DNA of 64,000 nt, taken from NCBI RefSeq assembly GCF_000002235.5, contig NW_022145611.1, positions 7,590,242 to 7,654,241 on the forward strand, in the 5' to 3' direction. Position 1 is the stretch's first letter, and each line of letters opens with the position of its first letter. The position numbers and the translations under genes were made by a program. This document shows positions 38,401 to 50,345 of this stretch, piece by piece. The stretch is from Strongylocentrotus purpuratus. Taxonomy: Eukaryota; Echinodermata; Echinoidea; Camarodonta; Strongylocentrotidae. Below the pieces are notes generated by a model that was not told where the DNA came from, searched no databases, and saw nothing but the letters and a program-made list of their open reading frames with translations.

Positions 38401-41400
38401 ATAGAATTCAATTGTTTGAAGAGCTTCTGTAAGTATTCATTTGTGTCTTTGATTTGGTTGTGCAATGATTTTGTTCATGCCTCATTTATTATATATAAGC
38501 ACTTAAAAAGGTTTAGACATTATTGTATTTGTAATGTTATCTTGTTATTTTTAGGCATATACAGTCATACCTGTCCAAGTGGCTAACTTTCTAGAAAATG
38601 CTACCTACTTTTACTTGTACATGTTATCAGTATGTTCTCTCTCTGAAAAAATATGTGTTGTAGAACTTGTATAGAAAGACCATTCGTTTCTGGTGGGCAC
38701 CTTCTCTCTCCCTTAAATGGCATTTGTAGACAGGGTTCAATTATATTTAATATGAAAAACAGAAACAAAAATATCATTACCTTTGAGAAATTCTTTATTT
38801 CGAAGGTATTACATCTTGAACTAGGTTAATAAGTTTCTGTTTTACAGTTTAATATATTGATTGATCTGAATGGTATGTTTAGACTGCAAACATGACCCTT
38901 GCCTTTTTTGCACAAGGACTAGTAAAGTAGTAAGGTATAGCTGATGTCCTCTAAGCTACTCTACATTTGGCTTAGATAAAGTCAAAACTTTCATGTTTTT
39001 CATAAAATGTTCAATCAGGAACATCTTTAATAAGGTAGATCTAAATCTTATTTGGACAGTTGGCTTGAAATCTTGAAATCCCAATTTTTATCATTGATAA
39101 TGGTTTGTTTTCACTCTAAATCTTTAATCGTACATCTAGCATTGAAGTCACTACCTTAGCACCATTTTATCTCGTCTTGAACAATGTTACCAAGTCCCTT
39201 TAATTTATAGAACTGCAACCTTTTAAAAGTGAGAATGGTTTCCTTCAGAGTTCCCCATAAGGCACGCATGATAACTAATGAGAGAGGATGGTTGTATTTT
39301 TCAGCTGATTGATCCTATGGATAGACCATGGATGTCAAGTGATGCCAAATCTGAGAAGTCTGGACCTACTGAGGGCCTCCTTCCTGCACCTGTCAAAGGT
39401 AAGTTCTTACAAAGGAATGTCTATCAAAGCATCCTTTATGATAATTGATCATAGTCTTGTAAAGTTGGAAGAGAAGTAGTGTTGATGTTGCTTAGAAGTA
39501 TCGGCTTGCATGGTGATGTAGATATACAGTAGGCTTGTGGAGGGGGAGGATTGGGAGTATCGTTGTGTGTACTAAAAAGATAGTTGTAAAAATTACTGTG
39601 CATTGTATCTTCTGCTTTGCACACGTTAGGAAGAATGTGTCCTTTGAAAGATATAATTTCAAATATTGTTATAGAATTTGTCTGACATTTATCAGGACAT
39701 TCATTTGAATCTAAAATGATAAAATGCCCATTGAATGGTCTTGATTTCAGTCAAATCTGTGACTGAGTGTTCCATTGTAGGATTATTCCTTGAAATGCGC
39801 TGATAATTGCTGCTGGATCGAAAGCTAGGGTAATAATTTCCTAAGCTCTTTGGAAGCGCATAGAGACGTTATATAATCATAATGTGATATGCACTATACA
39901 AGAATCAAATATTATTATAATTTTATTTTATGTGATTTTGAACGAGAAATTGTTGTTATTTTGTTATCAGGCGCAGAGTTTGTGATGCCAGTGAATGGAT
40001 TCTATTGTCGTCTGTGTAAGGTGTTCCTTGGTGACGGAATCTGTGGCATGGAGCACATGAAGGACCCAAGTCACAATCTAGCATATCAGGTAATTATATA
40101 TTCTTGTCTTGAAATAGTAGCCAAAAATAATGCAGGTTATGACTTTATTGATGTACAGGTGACTATTTGGGTTTGTCAAAGCAATTCAGTTCTAAGTGGA
40201 TTGTTAAGTAATGAAATATTACAAGACAGAACAGGGCAATGATTCTCAATGTGCAGTAGAAACGTGTAATGAAGAGCTCTGATAAGATAGAAGATACCTG
40301 ATAGAACAACGTAATATGGTCCCAATGTTCTTGTTATAACAAGATTCCTCTGTATAATAATAATAATAATATTTAATTTTTATATAGCGCTTAATACAAA
40401 TGTCTCTAAGCGCTTTACAAATATACAGATTGTCATCATACGTGACTTCATTAAAGGGGGTTAGCCTGTAGTGTGCCTTGTGGAGTTGTGAGTGGTCCAA
40501 ATCAAAATACTCAATCAATAATAAGCCATGGCTTTAATTGAATAACTAGCAGATTTGGTGATCAATTTAGATCAATGGCAGCAGGACCTTTGAATGCCCG
40601 AAAGCATCATTTTGTTTTTTTTTCTGTAAAAGAAAACTTACCGGTATACTAACTGCATTCTGAATCCTAAAAAAAATTACTGAATAGTTCCCTGTATGTG
40701 CGTAAAAAAAATGTGTGAAAGAAGCAGAAGAGTAATTTCTTTGCAGTTTACCTATAAACAAATTAATTTTTTATTTTTATAGAAATTGTTAGATGAGAAC
40801 AAGTTGTATGACAAACAGTTGCAACTGGAGAAAGCTGCATCTTCAGCCAACGCACCCATTTTCAGCAGGGAAGAAGAAGATGGAGAGGGGAAGGCGAACA
40901 CCAAGAGAAAAGCTGAAGAGGGACCCGAAGACAAACCTAGCAAGCAGATAAAAAGTGAATCTCCCGATGTCAAGGTTTCATTGAAACCGTCTGGTGGATT
41001 TGGAAAGTTTGAGTTTAGCAAGGAACATGGACCTGCTGTTCCACCCCCAAAAGCTGCCCCTGAAGTACCCTTGGAGCTGAGGAAAAACACCAGTCAAGGC
41101 AGTAGTGATGCCACTGCAACGAAAGATCCTAACAAATTGAGCATCAAGCTGGGCTCATCTAAACGCCTGATTCCATCTGCTCTGTTGCGTGCTAAAGCTG
41201 CCCAGGCGACATCTACCACTACTGCTGCTGAAGCTGTAGCAGCTACAACTGCAACAGACCCTGAAGCTTCAATAACAGTTAGAGCCAGAACAACAAGATC
41301 TTCAACGTTGGCCCAGAGGCCACTGCCCATGATTGGTAAACGACCAACTCGTCGGACCAGGGAACAGCCCAAAGAGCCTCCTGCAGAAGAAAGAATCCGT

Positions 41401-41715
41401 CGTTCTTCCCTGGATGATTTCCTCCTAGGCTCTGGTGGAGAAGCCCTCCCAGTGATCAGTGATGTCAAAGAAGAAACCCCTGTGAAGAAACCAGAAGAAG
41501 AGGAGAAGAAGGCTGAAGATTTTGTGCCGAAGGAGATCGACATCGCTAGTGCGTTCAAGAGTATTGCAGAGTTTGGTAATCCTGAAGAGATGGAGTTCAT
41601 TCAGATTGATGAAGCATCAGATGATGAGCTAGTAGAGATGCCAGAGATACCGGGAGGTGAACAAGAGGAGAACAGCAGCCTACCAGCACCGATACCTCCA
41701 CCGCCTGCCAATTAG
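29424..41715 (+). CDS. ZNF318: ZNF318-like zinc finger protein, 7 coding exons
   Basis: Nuclear protein of the ZNF318 family; the mouse orthologue controls immunoglobulin mRNA processing, so an RNA-processing role is plausible but unproven here. Exons: 29424-30758, 32445-32932, 33240-37239, 38177-38368, 39305-39398, 39971-40089, 40783-41715; 7161 nt, 2386 aa, phases consistent. Order: RG-rich N terminus; three SDI(E/D)L(S/T)P motifs at about 295, 313 and 329; seven RLGP repeats (about 477-556); RS domain (about 789-952); SILKKKKK (about 1081); poly-Gln (about 1157-1210); PLQQ repeats (about 1471-1499); charged coiled coil (about 1715-1899). Matrin-type finger 1 has C1981, C1984, H1997, H2003; finger 2 has C2048, C2051, H2064, H2070, both C-x2-C-x12-H-x5-H. 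The KGAEFVMPVNGFYCRLCKVF segment matches the human KGSEFLVPISGFYCQLC region. ATG at 29424 is preferred over an upstream in-frame GTG at 29397. Human protein is about 2280 aa (from memory). Confidence 0.93.
30759..32444 (+). other. ZNF318 intron 1
   Basis: GTAATT donor to ACTCAATAG acceptor, phase 0. AT-rich; contains a short GTGTGTGTG plus G run near 32090-32115. No gene or element recognised. Confidence 0.7.
37240..38176 (+). other. ZNF318 intron 3
   Basis: GTATGT donor and CATCTTGTAG acceptor. Around 37905-38070 the phrase GGATCACCCTTTTTAAAAAC and the inverse-like GGGTGATCCTAC (with CTGTAGGATCACCC) face each other about 140 bp apart, suggesting an old short foldback. Otherwise nothing recognised. 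Confidence 0.6.
38560..38742 (+). mobile_element. MITE family C copy in ZNF318 intron 4
   Basis: TACAGTCATACCTGTCCAAG at the left and GTAGACAGGGTTCAATTATA at the right; the interior has GTAGAACTTGTATAGAAAGA, characteristic of this family. Confidence 0.65.
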
Positions 41716-41895
41716 CTCCACTATACAATTGCTTTGGGTAAGAAGACATACTGTACTTCAATATCAAATTTCATAGTTTTTTTTATTTTCAGTTTTTTAA
41801 GAGCTTGGGAATCTCTCAATTTAGTTGGCCTGTATTCTCTCTTTGTCTACTTTGTAACCTCTCTATATGAACTTGTGTACATGTATGTATTTAAA

Positions 41896-42323
41896 CAGAG
41901 CTGCCAACCATTCCGTTTTTGCCGGAATTACTCTGTTTTTTACTCCAAATTACGGTATTACGTTTTTTCTTCATAAAGTACGTTTTTAAATAATTTTTTT
42001 TTTTTTTTTTTTTTTACATACCGCACGTCAAACAACTGCCCTAAAATGATGATTGATCACAAATTCAATAAAAAATTAATTTCAAAACATACTTGAAGAG
42101 AAAAATATTCTCCAAAAAATTAAATGCCGATAATACCAAAATAACCACCAAAAAAATTACCTGCTTGTATGGAAAAAACAACATGATGAATGAACATTTC
42201 TGCATTGGAAGTGTGTCACGTTTTTTGTAAGTTTCATTTTTATGAATTCCTTTTTTTTGCTTGAAATTCCTTTTTTTTGCCATCATGATTCCTTTTTTTG
42301 GTCGTACAAGGTTGGCAGCTCTG
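41896..42323. mobile_element. CAGAGCTGCCAACC MITE, copy 1
   Basis: 428 bp with a perfect 14-bp terminal inverted repeat CAGAGCTGCCAACC. ATTTAAA directly flanks both sides (7-bp target duplication, possibly an 8-bp one with one change). The inside is T-rich with ATTACGG phrases. Non-coding. Confidence 0.85.
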
Positions 42324-42674
42324 ATTTAAATGAACACTAAAGAATCGTCCAGTTGCTCCTACAACATCTTGATTGTAGGACGGGTTATTAATAGAATTCA
42401 TCATTATTCAAAGAATGATGCTATCCATTATTAGAAATTTCACGACATAGAAATACACATGTATGAGAATCTGTCCAGTCATATAATACATGTAGTAGCA
42501 AGACAACCAGGCAATTAAACTTTTTCCAGCTATACGCTTCAAATGAAAATTCTTGCTGAGTTTTTTATATTTGTTTTCAAACACACCTTAGACAAAAGCA
42601 TTGAAGAAAGCAGCATAATTTCCAACATGTTGTTGTTGTTGAAAATTTAACAATTTAACGCTTCTATCTATTCT

Positions 42675-42862
42675 ACTTGGCTAGAGGTAACATTCTAGGA
42701 CATGTCCTTGTCGTGCAGCCTGACATCCAACGTTTTGTTGGTTTGTTAGACTGCCTCTGTACACCTCACCTGGCCATAGAGTAATACAGAGGTACATAGT
42801 ACCAGTGTAATGATGTGACATCTCATGTTACCAAACATTCATTGGCCTCCAATCCCTCTGAC
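42675..42862 (-). repeat. Interspersed repeat family A, copy 4
   Basis: Downstream of the ZNF318 stop, reversed (ACTTGGCTAGAGGTAACATT ... CCAATCCCTC). Lies inside the proposed 3' UTR intron of ZNF318. Confidence 0.9.
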
Positions 42863-44163
42863 ATTCACTCTTACAAGTGTTTCCCCCATATTGTTCGGTT
42901 TTGGTCACATTTCATGATTTTATGACCAAGAGAAAAAATTCTATTCAATTTTAACGAGTTGCTAAAATAATTCTTTTGTATTCATTGTCTTGGATATACC
43001 AGAATACTGGATGAAATGTATCTTCTGGAAAGTGTTTATTCTTCATGGTATCAGTTAACATTGGAAACAAACATTTCAGAATTACAACAGCGCTGGGTGA
43101 AGTTTAATACCTTTGAATAATGTTAATTCAGCATCACCACTAATTTGTATTTCATGTTTCCTCCAAATAGATCACAAACGGAGGTGTACAGAAGGAGACA
43201 GAAGGTTGCAGATGACTGGAGTTTGCCTGGACAGTAGATTACGGGGATGACGATCGTGTGAAGTCTCATCTTCAACTTGCACCAGAGAGGAAGAGTTATG
43301 ATTGATTGTGAAAGTCTATGGATATTCCAGTCGGAAAAAGGAAAGGAGAAATGAGTTGATCATTATTTCATCTTTTATTGACAAATTTGTTTGTTACTTG
43401 TAAATTATCGATTATAGTTGAACTTCATTGGGTTACTCTCAATCCAGGTTTAACAATGGTACCTAGTAGAAATCAATTCTGTATTGCTTTTGGCACATTG
43501 CAGCAGCTTGGCTAAAGCCTAGGTAATAGTACTACCATGTAGGTGCCTTTAGCATCATGTGGGATAAAAATATGCACATAATGAATGTAGTTTTGGGTGT
43601 CATTCGTCATTGTTACTACCCGTCCAGTAGATAGCTCCCCTTGTCAGCGGTATATTTTAATGCATGTTTTTGTTTAGTGTTCAAGGATATTATTATGTAA
43701 TATAAGGATGGTGTTTATACTCTGCACATTGTACTTGAAGTAGTTACATTCATGTTCTCTGCTTCTCTCTAACAAAGGCATAGAACGGTTTTGTATATTC
43801 TATTTTATTAATAGATTCCATATTTGATAAAGGAGTATTTCAAATGGATTTTAACCAAGGTATTTCTAAGCCAAGGCTTGGCATTTAAGGGGTTAAAGAA
43901 ATTTCAGAACCAACATGGGCACTATTTGATTCTGTTCTTGTCAATAGTACATTCAAGTGAATTATGTTTACTAATCCAATCAAAAACATGTTTTGTATTT
44001 GTACATATCATTATTACATAAAAAATAGTGTAAGCTATCTTATTCATGTTTCTAGGTTATTGTGTATTTTGTGCTGCGTAGATGTAGGTTATGTAGCTTA
44101 GTTTGCCATACCTCTGGACACACTTATTGGAGGGCATTGCATCTATTCCTGCCTGTTAGAAGT

Positions 44164-44260
44164 CATCTTTTCAGCCAACGCACCCATTTACACTAGGGTA
44201 GAAGAAGATGAAGAGGGATAGGCGAACACCAAGAGAAAAGATGAAGAGGAACCTGAAGAC
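44164..44260 (+). pseudogene. Decayed duplicate of ZNF318 last-exon segment
   Basis: About 96 bp nearly identical (close to 90 percent by eye) to coding positions 40839-40932 in ZNF318 exon 7, including CAGCCAACGCACCCATT and GGCGAACACCAAGAGAAAAG. In the copy one Lys codon (AAG) has become TAG and small indels are present, so it does not encode protein. It lies 2.4 kb past the stop, in the same orientation. Confidence 0.85.
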
Positions 44261-45699
44261 GTCATCTTCTCTTTGCTCGGCTTGAAAGGAAGGACAACGA
44301 CCCTGTTGATGCAAGTTCTGGTTTTATGGAGATCAATCAGTATTGGAAGAGACTTGTGCTTGTTCATCATCATCATCGCATCATTTTGATGCTGTTCATG
44401 TTATAGTGATCAGTTTCATTTTTTCAGGAATGCCCGTCTTTATCCATGGATGATTCTTGCAGAAATGGCCAATGAATTGCCGATGAGGATGTGCATGTAT
44501 TACAGAAGTCAATGTAATATCAAAATACAAAATAACTTGTTCTACAAACAAAATGAAAACCAAAATATTCAACAGTTGATATGTACGTTGTAAGAATTTC
44601 CATTTGAAAAGTTTTAAAATGTCATAATACACTATGTTTTTACCATGTTGAGTAATTTAGTACATGTAAGTATAGATAAGATACATGCATGTATATTATT
44701 GTACTAAAATATTTTGATGTAACCATTATGACCATTTATGTATGTTGTTTATAACTTTATATTGCATCATGCATACATGTACAATTTTAATCATTTGTGT
44801 TTAGAATGAATTGTATTATGGTTATCTGAATAGGCATTTTACTAGTTGCTCTCTCAAGTAGTGAGTTTTAATTCGTAATTTTGATAAATGATACACCAAG
44901 TCATATGAGTTAATCAGAGTTTGTGGTTAACTTGACTCTTTTCAGAGTGCATACACAAATAAGTCTTCATGCTTTAGGCATTAGAACTTATAATTTTTGG
45001 GGATGTAGATTCACTTTCGTTTCTTCCATGTAGTTTTGCTTGTTTGTAGTTTGAAGAACTGAGATTGCATTTTGTAAAAGATTCGTAATTAAAACATTTC
45101 TAATTACAAACCACTTTCATGTACATAAAGTATCATTGCAAAATTACAAATAGTTGGGAAAATTATTCAAAAGCAGTTTCAAGCTTTTTCCTCATCTACT
45201 TCTGTGTGCCACACAGCATAAGCACTAATTTTGAAACAATCTAGGATTATGTTTTGTAAATGTATAGAGAAATGCAAGATTGTAATGGTGATGGAGAAGT
45301 ATTGTTCAGAGAGAAAGAGAGAGATAGAAAAAGTGAGAAAGAAAGTAGAGATAGATCTATGGAGTTTGTCTGAAGCAGCCATGAAAGATTTACATATCTT
45401 TTCCCTCCATTTGGTCGAGGAAAAAGGGTGTATGCAGTTTTTTTTAATTGCAACAGGGGAAGAATTGGAGGTCTGTGCTTGGCTGGAGCAACTTAGCGGT
45501 CGCTTGTCTTCTGGTTTTTGAGGTTGAATATATCTTGCAATTGCCATGGCCAGAGGATAGGGTGGTCTGCTTTCCGTAGGCAATGGAACATTTGAGTATT
45601 GTCATATTCTATGAGTTAAGTCAGAAGACAAGGAGAAATAGCTTTTACTTCATTGGTTGTTCCATATTGACTTTGATCACCACCTTTGATATGTACACT

Positions 45700-45868
45700 G
45701 TACAGTCAGCCTGCTTTAGCAACCACCTGTGTAGAAAGACCACATTTACTGTCTCGCTTGAATAGTGTTTACAATTTGTAAGAGACTTGTACTGAAGGAA
45801 CCTATACATAAAGACCACATTTCTTGTCTCCCTTGAGCGGTCTTTATATGCAGGTTTGACAGTATAAC
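45700..45868 (+). mobile_element. MITE family C copy downstream of ZNF318
   Basis: TACAGTCAGCCTGCTTTAGC at the left and GCAGGTTTGACAGTATA at the right form the terminal inverted repeat; 'agaaagaccacatttactgtctc' type phrases lie between. Non-coding. Confidence 0.75.
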
Positions 45869-46749
45869 TGAAATGAAGGAGTTCAGTATTTTGTAAATGC
45901 AGTCAGTATTTTCTATGTCTTTTCTTCTTTCCTGTAAGTTCTGTCTCGTGGGAATTTAATTCACACAGGTATGATCATGTTTAGATCTGCCATTTGTTTG
46001 TAATCATTGATTTTTAACAAAAGGTAAGTAGTGAGATGTTGAAACAGTAATCGTGTAATGTATGATAGTATGTATCATAATTTGATCACTGTCTGATCAA
46101 CCATGGGTTACCAGTAATCACAAGATTTAAATTTTGTATAAACATCGATTTAGTATTTGAGTAATTGATCTATAAAGATGTATGTACTTTAGATATAAAA
46201 TCTATTTTTAAGGATTTGAAAAAATACTTATCCTTGTATTAGAAGTTTGTTGATATGCGTGTTTAAATATTCATCTAAACCTTGTCAGTTAGCACAGATA
46301 TAATCCCAGTGAAGATTTGGAATTTCACACCAATTATTTGCATCATAGTTTTGCCAAGAATGATACCGTAGTTGCAATGTCATTTGTGTGCAAAGAAAGG
46401 ACATGTAGATCATGTTTTGTACATGTATTATAATTGACGTCATTCTTCTGTAGAAAGATTGATCTGTTCTACACACCGCCCAGCAAATCATTATGTGTAA
46501 ACTCTCTTTTTTGGCAGATTGCAATGATCCAAAGAGCTAATTTGGTATTGATTTTAAGGAGGAATGATTTAGTGTACATAGAAACTCTGTAAAATGTCCA
46601 AATGCTGTTTTATTTCTCAGACCATTTTACAAAGTGAATTACTCCAGCAAATGCAGAGATGTGCTGCACTTGTTTTGATGGACAGTGAAGAAAGTCGACT
46701 TTAAAAAAAGGGACGAATGAGTCAGAATCTAAACATTTGCTTATACATG

Positions 46750-47160
46750 TACTCCCTTTCCATCCCATCCCTTCCCTCCCTGTTCCCTCCCTACCCTCCC
46801 TGTTCCCTCCCTCCCATTCCTTCCCTCCCCTCCCCATTCCCTCCCTACCCTCCTCATTCCCTCCCTCCCCTCCCCATTCCCTCCCTCCCCTCCCTCCCCT
46901 CCCTCCCCTCCCCATCCCTTCCCTCCCCATTCCCTCCCCATTCCCTCCCTTCCCTCCCTCCCCTCCCCATTCCCTCCCTCCCCTCCCCATTCCCTCCCTC
47001 CCCTCCCCATTCCCTCCCTCCCCTCCCCATTCCCTCTCTCTCCTCCCCATTCCCTCCCTCCCCTCCCCATTCCCTCTCTCCCCCTTACCTCCCCTTTCTC
47101 CCCCTTTCTTCTATCCACTCCCCCTCCCCTCTACTCCTCCGTTCCCTCCACTCCCCTTTA
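46750..47160. repeat. CCCTCC-rich 21-bp-type minisatellite
   Basis: About 400 bp of pyrimidine-rich repeat built from CCCTCCCCTCCCCATTCC-like units with a period near 20-21 bp. The minus strand is a series of GGGAGGGGAGGGG blocks that satisfy the G-quadruplex pattern many times over. The long Pro/Ser and Gly/Glu open frames across it are products of the repeat. Confidence 0.9.
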
Positions 47161-48600
47161 CCTACATTCAAGTTGTGAATGAATTTCTGTTTTTGTTTTT
47201 TTTTGGTAAGTGCAGGAGCTTTATATACATGTTTGGAACTTCATCATGGCTTTGGGGTTGAATAGTTTCCTCTTTTCAATTTAGATTTAATTATGGATGG
47301 TATTTTATATGTCACCTGGCATCTGTAGATGTCTTTGCTGTACATTGGAGCTCAACACTTATTTGCATTAAACTGAATGTACATATCAAAATCCATTTCA
47401 GTATCTCTTTTTGTATGAAGTCCAGTCTATGTTACCCATTCTAGATTGTGATGTGTTGGGCGGTAGTTAATGAAGGCACAGTGTAAAAGCATGAAAATGG
47501 ATGAGCAAGATCTGTCAAAATACCCAATCAACTGGTTTCTTTTTTGCCTTGCTTGTTACTAAGCTCTGGCATATTTTGTAAATATTTTACTAAATACATG
47601 TAGTTTCATACAAGAATGCAGAGAGAGAGAGAGAGAGAGAAAGATCAAGCCGAGAGAGATGTAAAGAAGGTTATGTGGAGATGAAGTAGCAATATAGATC
47701 GAGGGAGAGAACACTGGGGGTAAAAGAGCTGGAGTTGCAGATGAAGAGGAGAATACATTTACTGCAAGGGTTCATTAGCTTGTCCCAATGAAATTCACTT
47801 ATCCCATTCACAGGATTAGTTTGTACAGTACATAAGTAAAAGAGAAAGATGGAGAGTGCATATTTTCTACAGAGAATGAATCCATAGAAGTTTGTGCGTA
47901 AACCGAGGACGGGGATAAAGAAATTTTTTTGTTCTTTTTTTTTAATGAGAAGAGATCAACATTCTTAGGAAAACAATGGCATAGAAATATGAGGATGAGA
48001 TTTGATACTTTTCAAAGAACACCAGTTTTAACCAAATTGAAATTGTTATATTTTGGAGAATGCAGGAAAAGTCTGAAAGAACAGATAAGAAGAGATGAAG
48101 TACATACAGTACTAACTTTTTGGAGAGGGCTATATGGCAGAGAAAGACCCCAAGAAGACAAAATGAAAACATGAGAGCAAGATTTTAGCAAAGATATGTC
48201 GAGATAAAGAGAAGACCTGGGCCTCGTCTTTGTTTGAGATTGCTAGCAACCGCATCTCCTATCTCTTTAGTACAGAGTTGCGATTGATATCGATAAAGTA
48301 TTTGTAATTTCTTTATAAATCGAGGCCCGGGAGTAGCTTTATGTTTAGTTGTGAAAGAAATGCATGCATGTGGAATGAGATTATACACATGTATGTATAT
48401 ATTATTCTTGTCTTGATGTTTCACCCCCTATTTATTGGACACTTTTAACAAATTGGAATCTAATTTTGTGTGACCCACTATACTGTAGAGCCAAGAATTG
48501 ACACACGACCAAGCATAAACTTGTGAATAACAATATTTTATTCTTTCAAAATTGGCCATGCAAGATCACTACACCATCCCACTCAAATACAATACACATA
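47161..48600. other. Spacer with short purine microsatellite
   Basis: AT-rich sequence with a (GA)n run at about 47617-47645 and purine-rich stretches to 47760. One small inverted-repeat element at 48216-48332 is listed separately. No gene recognised. Confidence 0.5.
48216..48332. mobile_element. Small MITE with GGGCCTCG ends
   Basis: Left CCTGGGCCTCGTCTTTG and right, read inversely, CCCGGGCCTCGATTTATAAA; about 117 bp, non-coding. The ends pair imperfectly. Confidence 0.65.
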
Positions 48601-48680
48601 CCTGGGGGTGTTTCACAGAGATCTGAAGTCGAACTTGACTCTAAGAGTCCAACTTAGGATCTTAGTGAAACACCCCCCTG
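48601..48680. mobile_element. 80-bp palindromic element
   Basis: GGGGGTGTTTCACAGAGATC at the left and its inverse GATCTTAGTGAAACACCCCC at the right, with a nested shorter inverted pair between. A near-complete hairpin. Confidence 0.75.
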
Positions 48681-50118
48681 AACAGATAAGATATTACTAA
48701 AAATGTGACGTTACTTTCCTAATAAAGCGACATAACGGAAGAATACAACAATGTATAATGTATATAAGTACTTTGATCTTTGCAGGTTTTTCTATCCCCT
48801 TCCAACTCATTTTCTTAGATACAAAGGAGAGCTGCAAGCTTCATTGTTATGCAGTAGCCCTCCTACATTGTATAGATCAGCATTTGGACTTTGTTTCACA
48901 TGTTCCACTGCTGTACTGTACGAGAAACGTATCAAATTTACATTGAAATTGTAAGTTTGAAGAAAAAAAAAGATATAGCAACCAATATAAATCATATATT
49001 GTAAGATTCATATAATTTATTATTTAAAACCCCACAAATCCAGAAACGTGCACATGGACGAAACATTCCAAAATGTCGCGAGTTTTTCAGATTTCACAGG
49101 ATGACTGGGAGAATTTTCAATTCATTGCGGGCAGAATTTTTAATACTTTTTAAAAGGTATAGGAGAATCTAAAATATTTGGATTAACTTTAGTGCACTCT
49201 TTTAAGCTCCTGAACTTCTACTGTTTTCTCCTGTTCGTGGTTCATTTCTAGATGTGATGTTTGTATTTTCCAGGTGAATCGTGATTAAATGGCATACTCA
49301 GTAGTTTTTCAGTCTGATCATTGTCTTTGATTGGCACTCTACAAGTTCCTGGATTGGATAGGATTTAATTCAAACTTCTAAATATAACTATTTTCACTCT
49401 TACTTAATAAAACATTTTATCAAGAAAGACACTGGCTGCAAATTAAAACAGATACAATCATCTCATAAACAAACATCTCATATATATACTTGATCAGTGC
49501 ATTCCATTTAACCAAAGCACAAAAATAAGTTATTAGCAAGGAAAAAGACTATAATAAAACTGTAGAAAACAACTGAAGTCTAATTTCTAAATCAGTTTAT
49601 TTTCCTACTATGTGTGCATACACAGAAGTTTACTGATTTGACCCATGACATGATTTTGATACAACACACATTTTCATATACTATCGCCCAAGTTATCTAA
49701 GTTTGGTATTCATTTGGTACCTTAAACCATAACTTTAAACAAAAAGTAAAAAATTAATTAAAATCCTTAAGTGCCCAGTTGAGATAAAGCATAAAATCTT
49801 TCAAAATAAATGTGTACATAATTCACAAAAATAAGTCCTGGATCATATCGCATAATATGATTTGCAATAGTTTACTAGATATACACCATACCCTTCAATG
49901 TCAGAAATGGAGGGGGGGGGGGGAAATTCCATCTAATTATTGGAAGTTGGAAAAAGTAACATATTATTTAGGTGGTTTCAATCATAATAAAAAAAGACAA
50001 TGAACTTACAAACCAAAACATATGTCCTATTTAATACCAACTGAATAAACTGATAATATTAAACATAAATATGACTTTCTTTCAAACAGATTGATAATCG
50101 AAAATACCGGTAATATCT
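48681..50118. other. AT-rich spacer downstream of ERLEC1
   Basis: No gene recognised. Contains a G run near 49912. Part may be ERLEC1 3' UTR (minus strand); several TTTATT (AATAAA on the minus strand) occur but none can be chosen. Confidence 0.4.
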
Positions 50119-50345
50119 CTAGTGATATTCGTTTGTCTCGCAATGTATGGTCAAAAAGGAATCTAAAAGATCACGTTTCGTGCCCCGCTGCAACACTTCG
50201 TCAGGTGATAAAATCTAAGAGTAGATAAACACACTTGCTTACATTAGATTTTATCACCTGACGAAGTTTGCAGCAGCGCAAGAAACATCATGATCTTTTA
50301 TATCCCTTGTTGACCCTACATTGTGAGACAAACGAATATCACTAG
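50119..50345. mobile_element. Long-armed foldback element past ERLEC1 stop
   Basis: Two arms of about 100 bp: CTAGTGATATTCGTTTGTCT ... TGATAAAATCTAAG on the left and the inverse at 50246-50345, with a loop of about 30 bp. Arm identity is high. Located 220 bp downstream of the ERLEC1 stop, thus probably inside its 3' UTR or just beyond. Confidence 0.88.

Larger units (their letters stand above)
41716..43380 (+). other. ZNF318 3' UTR with probable intron
   Basis: Twenty-two nt after the stop there is a good donor (TTTGG|GTAAGA, intron start 41738). A good acceptor (TTTCCTCCAAATAG) ends at 43170. An intron 41738-43170 would hold two mobile elements (41896-42323 and 42675-42862). A junction 22 nt from the stop is within the distance tolerated by nonsense-mediated decay. 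Inference from splice signals only. Confidence 0.45.
43381..46700. other. Spacer between ZNF318 and ERLEC1, AT-rich part
   Basis: Between the ZNF318 3' end and ERLEC1. Apart from the exon-7 duplicate (44164-44260) and one family C element (45700-45868), it is AT-rich with only short spurious frames. Parts may be ZNF318 3' UTR. No gene recognised. Confidence 0.5.

Noticed and set aside
45231..45521. 96-aa plus-strand frame downstream of ZNF318
   Set aside because: No recognisable motif and partly over a purine-rich low-complexity run; no splice or promoter support.
46610..47261. Long Gly/Glu/Arg and Pro/Ser open frames on both strands
   Set aside because: They follow the 21-bp pyrimidine-rich minisatellite; frames stay open on both strands because of the repeat.
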